Source of the DNA: Phototrophicus methaneseepsis | GTDB lineage: Bacteria; Chloroflexota; Anaerolineae; Aggregatilineales; Phototrophicaceae | Assembly: GCF_015500095.1 (NCBI RefSeq) | Contig: NZ_CP062983.1 | Location: 248,001-312,000, forward strand | Direction: 5' to 3' | DNA length: 64,000 bases | Part shown: positions 60,630 through 64,000 of the stretch, one piece after another | Position numbering within the stretch: position 1 is the stretch's first letter | Layout: each line of letters begins with the position of its first letter | Position numbers and translations under genes: made by a program | Notes under the pieces: model-generated | The model's database searches: none | The model's input: the letters and a program-made list of their open reading frames with translations, nothing else | Told to the model about the DNA's origin: nothing

Positions 60630-61970
60630 TTACACCATGTAGCTAATGTCGCTCGATTCGGCTGGATGCACATATATCGTGCGCTTGAGATCGGATGCGG
60701 TCAGATTATGACGGATCGCCAGCACGAACATATTGATGACTTCTCCGGCATGTGCGCCTAACAGGTGAGCGCCGAGAATGCGCTCTGTGCCTTCTTCAAC
60801 CAGCACCTTGAACCCTGTATGTTTCTCGTTGGTGCGGCGCGATGAATACCAACTGGAAGTTTGCTGGTGATTCACTGTGAATTTTAAACCTTGTTCACTC
60901 GCTTCTGCTTCGGTGAGACCCACCCGTGCCAGAGCTGGTATCGTAAAAACAACGCTCGGCGTGCCAGTGTAGTCAGCACTACGTTCGTTGCCATTCAGAA
61001 TGTTGTTCGCTACGACAATGCCCTCTGTGACAGCGACAGGGGTTAAGGGAATCCCGTCTGTTGCAGCGACATCCCCTGCCGCATAAATCGCTGGATTGGA
61101 AATGCTTTGTAGATATTCATTGACAATGATGCCCTGACTACCAAATTCAATTCCAGCTTTCTCAAGATTGAGATTATCAATAGCTGGAACACGTCCTGCG
61201 CCATGTATTACTAAATCAGCATCAAAACGTAATCCATCTGCTGTTTGAACTACGTAACCCTCGTTGGATTGTTCTACCGCTGTCACTTCGACTTGTAATT
61301 GAACATCAATACCAAGTTCTTCGGTTGCGGTTGTCAACTCTGCTACTAAATCAGCGTCAAATCCCTCTAAAGGACGGTTTCCACGATGTAAGATGGTCAC
61401 TTGTGCGCCTGCTCGATTAGCAATGTGGGCAAATTCAAAAGAAATATAACCACCGCCAATAAATACTAGACGCTCTGGTAACTCCTCAAGTTCAAGAAAA
61501 TCGGTGCTGGTTGCTACAAATTCTTCACCAGAAATACCCAAAGGTCTTGGCTTTGCGCCTGTTGCAATCACAATGTTTTCCCCGACAAATGTTTCATCAC
61601 CAATTTGTAGCGTATTTTCATCAATGAATTGTGCTGAACCATAGAGGGTAGTGATCCCACTTTTTGATAAGGATTTTTCCAGCATTTTGGGCGGATTATC
61701 GGTGAATGTGCGTTTGAATTGCATCAATTCACCCCAATCAATTTGAGCTTGCCCGACAATACCATTCCCCTGCATCCGACGCTGCCAGTCAATCACTTCG
61801 GCTGCACCAACCAGCACTTTTTTGGGGTCACAGCCGCGTAGCATACAGGTTCCACCATATGGCAGTTCATCGACAACAGCCACGGATTTACCTGCCGCTC
61901 GTGTCCGACGGGCAATATTCAGCCCCGCCATGCCAACACCAATTACAATTACGTCAAATTCCTTTACCAT
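60630..61970 (-). CDS. Flavin disulfide reductase (MerA/glutathione reductase family), without HMA
   Basis: A 446-residue pyridine nucleotide-disulfide oxidoreductase. The FAD site is VIVIGVGMAGLNIARR; the redox pair is Cys42 and Cys47 in GGTCMLRGCDPKK (spacing CxxxxC); the NAD(P)H site is LVFIGGGYISFEFAHIANRAG; the dimer domain ends HPAESSDISYM, with the His-Pro pair. There is no HMA and no C-terminal CC, so it is not itself a standard MerA. It may reduce the thiol pool or a redoxin of this cluster, or act as a second Hg reductase. The redox centre has Asp where Val occurs in MerA (GCxPxK motif is GCDPKK). Confidence 0.85.
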   Translation of the reverse strand: MVKEFDVIVIGVGMAGLNIARRTRAAGKSVAVVDELPYGGTCMLRGCDPKKVLVGAAEVIDWQRRMQGNGIVGQAQIDWGELMQFKRTFTDNPPKMLEKSLSKSGITTLYGSAQFIDENTLQIGDETFVGENIVIATGAKPRPLGISGEEFVATSTDFLELEELPERLVFIGGGYISFEFAHIANRAGAQVTILHRGNRPLEGFDADLVAELTTATEELGIDVQLQVEVTAVEQSNEGYVVQTADGLRFDADLVIHGAGRVPAIDNLNLEKAGIEFGSQGIIVNEYLQSISNPAIYAAGDVAATDGIPLTPVAVTEGIVVANNILNGNERSADYTGTPSVVFTIPALARVGLTEAEASEQGLKFTVNHQQTSSWYSSRRTNEKHTGFKVLVEEGTERILGAHLLGAHAGEVINMFVLAIRHNLTASDLKRTIYVHPAESSDISYMV

Positions 61971-62005
61971 TTTTGTATTCTCCTCACTTGGGTTCGGTTA
62001 GAAAC

Positions 62006-62041
62006 CTCCATCATGGGACGATTTTTTGTCCCACGATGGAG
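62006..62041 (-). terminator. Strong hairpin after merA
   Basis: A 14-bp stem with one A.C mismatch (CTCCATC-A-TGGGAC against GTCCCA-C-GATGGAG) around an 8-base T-rich loop. On the - strand it lies between merA and the flavoprotein gene and is followed by GTTTCT, a weak U-tract. It could be an attenuator or processing site that sets the merA to downstream ratio. Confidence 0.55.
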
Positions 62042-62051
62042 TGTCATTGAG

Positions 62052-63965
62052 CTACACGGCACAGCACGAAAGCATTGAGACATCTTTATCGAATGTCAGA
62101 GCTGCCAATTTGAGACCTTCAACTTGTGTCAAATAGGGGAATAACGTATCTGTTAGGTTGTCAATCGTCAGTCCAAATTTGACGGCTAAAGTTGCTGTCT
62201 GAATAACTTCACCACCTTCCGCAGCGATTACATGCACTCCCAGGATGCGTCCTGTTCCGGTTTCCGCAACAATTTTGATGAGACCACGAGTATCACGGGC
62301 AGCCAGGGCACGCGGCACATGCTCTAAGCCAATCGTACTGGTACGAATTTCATATCCAGCTTCACGCGCTTGCGCTTCGGTCAAGCCAACCATTGCGATT
62401 TGTGGGTCGGTAAAGATGACTTCAGGTAGTGCAGATAAATCCAGTGGTTTTTGTGAACCTGTCAGAGCATTGTTAGCAGCAATGCCACCTGCTGCGGCGG
62501 CAACATAGACAAATTCAGGATTGGTTGTTACATCACCAACCGCGAAAATTCTTGGGTTGCTTGTCTGCTGATAGGAATTAATCTTGATGAAGCCACCTTT
62601 ATCCGTTTCAACACCAACATGCTCCAAGGCTAAGCTGGCAGTGTTCGGCTCACGTCCGGTTGCCATCAGAATCTGGTCAGCCCTAAATTCACGAACCTGA
62701 CCCATAACCCGCGCATGAATAATACGAGTTTCCCCGTCACGTTCTAATTGCTCAATCTGTACACCTGTAATGACACCGATGCCTTCATGTTCCAGATAAT
62801 CCTGAATCGCTCGTCCGATCTCCGGTTCATGATCGGGAATCAAACGAGAACTCCGTTGGAGAATTAACACATTCACACCCAATCGTGCCATTGTTTGCCC
62901 CAATTCCAGAGCAACCGCACGTCCTCCAAGGATTATCAGTGACTCTGGCAATTCTTCTAAATCCATAAGTGTCGTGCTATTGAGCGGCTCCGCTTCTTCA
63001 GTACCCGCAATAGGCAATATGCGCGGGTGTGCGCCCGTTGCGATGATGTAGCGGTCTGCTGTGTACCGTGTATCGCCAACCTGTACTGAGCCATCTTCCT
63101 GAAACGTGGCATAGCCTTCAATAAAGGTCACATCTGGATATGCCGAAAGCACATCTATGTATTTACTTTGCCGTAGACTACCTACCAGTGCGTCTTTCTC
63201 AGCACGGATGGTTTTCCAATCCAGATCAGTTTGTGTTGTCGTGATGCCTTTGAACGGATGATGTCCAGCAGTATGCCATGCTTCAGCAGCACGAATGAGC
63301 GCTTTACTTGGAACACAACCGACATTGACGCATGTTCCGCCAATTGTTCCACCGTTAATCATGCCGACTCGTTTGCCCAGACTGCTAGCTGTTATTGCTG
63401 CCGCAAAACCACCCGAACCACCACCAATAACCAGCAAATCAAAATCACTGGAGCTATTGCCGTTCTGGATTTCCATATCTTGCACATGAATTGGCATCTG
63501 ACTCTGTACTGTTGCCGAATAGCCCGCATCAGTTACAGCCTGTACCAGAACGTCGGCGTTTACATTTTTCGATGCGACAACGCTTGCTTTTCCAGACTGC
63601 CAACCGGGTATATCAACGCTTTCTACACCGTCCACAGCTTCAAGCGCGTGTTTTACATGCTTATCACAACTAGCACAGGTCATTCCACCGATGCCGAGAT
63701 TGAACTCCTGTTGCTCAGCATTGTCCTGATCACGTAATGCAATCCTCTCGCGTAAAACCGCGCCGTAGCCAGCCTGTTCAACCGCCGAGATCAGGCTATC
63801 TACTGAAACATTGTCGCTAGCAACAACGGTAGCTTTAGCCGACTGCCAATTTGGAATATTCACAGATTCAACGCCTGCAACTTCAGCAATGGCGTGGGAA
63901 ACATGCTTATCGCAACTTGCACAGGTCATACCACTAATGCCCAATTCAATTTGTTGTTTACTCAT
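62052..63965 (-). CDS. merA: Mercuric reductase with two HMA domains
   Basis: A 637-residue MerA. Two N-terminal HMA domains each carry GMTCASCDKH (Cys15/Cys18 and Cys97/Cys100). The FAD site is VIGGGSGGFAAA from 179, the redox pair is Cys212/Cys217 in GGTCVNVGCVPSK, and the C-terminal mercury-delivery pair is Cys634-Cys635 (MLSCCAV). It reduces Hg2+ to volatile Hg0 with NADPH. It is the first mer gene in the window; its promoter and any merR lie beyond the right edge. The ribosome site AGAGAA is weak. Confidence 0.95.
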   Translation of the reverse strand: MSKQQIELGISGMTCASCDKHVSHAIAEVAGVESVNIPNWQSAKATVVASDNVSVDSLISAVEQAGYGAVLRERIALRDQDNAEQQEFNLGIGGMTCASCDKHVKHALEAVDGVESVDIPGWQSGKASVVASKNVNADVLVQAVTDAGYSATVQSQMPIHVQDMEIQNGNSSSDFDLLVIGGGSGGFAAAITASSLGKRVGMINGGTIGGTCVNVGCVPSKALIRAAEAWHTAGHHPFKGITTTQTDLDWKTIRAEKDALVGSLRQSKYIDVLSAYPDVTFIEGYATFQEDGSVQVGDTRYTADRYIIATGAHPRILPIAGTEEAEPLNSTTLMDLEELPESLIILGGRAVALELGQTMARLGVNVLILQRSSRLIPDHEPEIGRAIQDYLEHEGIGVITGVQIEQLERDGETRIIHARVMGQVREFRADQILMATGREPNTASLALEHVGVETDKGGFIKINSYQQTSNPRIFAVGDVTTNPEFVYVAAAAGGIAANNALTGSQKPLDLSALPEVIFTDPQIAMVGLTEAQAREAGYEIRTSTIGLEHVPRALAARDTRGLIKIVAETGTGRILGVHVIAAEGGEVIQTATLAVKFGLTIDNLTDTLFPYLTQVEGLKLAALTFDKDVSMLSCCAV

Positions 63966-64000
63966 CGTTCTCTGCTTTCTCTTGAATACCTGTCTGGATA

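Noticed and set aside
60630-61970. A second merA
   Set aside because: No HMA domain, no C-terminal CC pair, and the redox motif is GCDPKK; kept as a related flavin disulfide reductase.

Overview
The window looks like Chloroflexota chromosome or plasmid DNA. The secreted proteins carry the Thr-Pro-rich stalks common in that phylum, and several gene families here (DUF433/DUF5615, DUF6946, SWIM protein, two-HMA MerA) fit it. The assignment is inference, because no rRNA or other taxonomic marker is present. Much of the window reads as a mobile element (integrated plasmid or ICE) loaded with defence and metal-resistance cargo.

Layout. (1) Positions 1-2600: the 5' end of a serine recombinase with a small partner gene, a putative antitoxin-like ORF and a secreted beta-propeller protein. 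(2) 2595-6376: a sigma-like protein, a VIT1/CCC1-type metal transporter and a SWIM zinc-finger protein. (3) 6377-6969: a 0.6-kb intergenic region holding a chain of about ten consecutive hairpins whose non-Watson-Crick pairs are all G.U on the + strand, so it is a strong candidate for a structured RNA. (4) 6970-25127: eight tightly coupled + strand genes whose order, sizes and motifs match the restriction half of the Dpd (7-deazaguanine DNA) system, dpdE-F-G-H-I-J-K-D. (5) 32887-25129, - strand and convergent with it: sspD-sspB-sspC-sspA plus a small ORF, a phosphorothioate DNA-modification module. No dpdA, dpdB, dpdC or 7-deazaguanine precursor genes, and no sspE, are in the window. I therefore read regions 3-5 as one hybrid locus in which Ssp phosphorothioation supplies the self mark and the Dpd helicase/ATPase module the restriction.

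(6) 33157-36610: an HhH protein, a DUF433/DUF5615 toxin-antitoxin pair, and a DUF6946/NYN cassette bounded by inverted 23-bp repeats. (7) 36597-46266, - strand: the maintenance genes of the element (primase-helicase, ParB, ParA, a second serine recombinase with the same kind of small partner gene, a CHC2/Toprim primase and a DUF3987-like helicase). (8) 46658-54961, + strand: two divergent LuxR-type regulators with degenerate receivers, a winged-helix regulator, and an envelope/conjugation-like operon with a TrbL/VirB6-like membrane protein. (9) 55006-63965, - strand: a large mercury-resistance cluster (merA, a second flavin disulfide reductase, merB, a DUF3237-like protein, HMA-thioredoxin, CopZ-like chaperone, two more membrane-anchored thioredoxins, CcdA, MerE). 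It has three copies of a MerR-type promoter, each a dyad in a 19-bp spacer. No merR is in view, so it probably lies past the right edge.

The dpd-ssp block is visibly more AT-rich than the genes on either side, consistent with separate acquisition. I see no tRNA, rRNA, CRISPR array or recognisable insertion sequence. Product names rest on motif recognition and gene order only.
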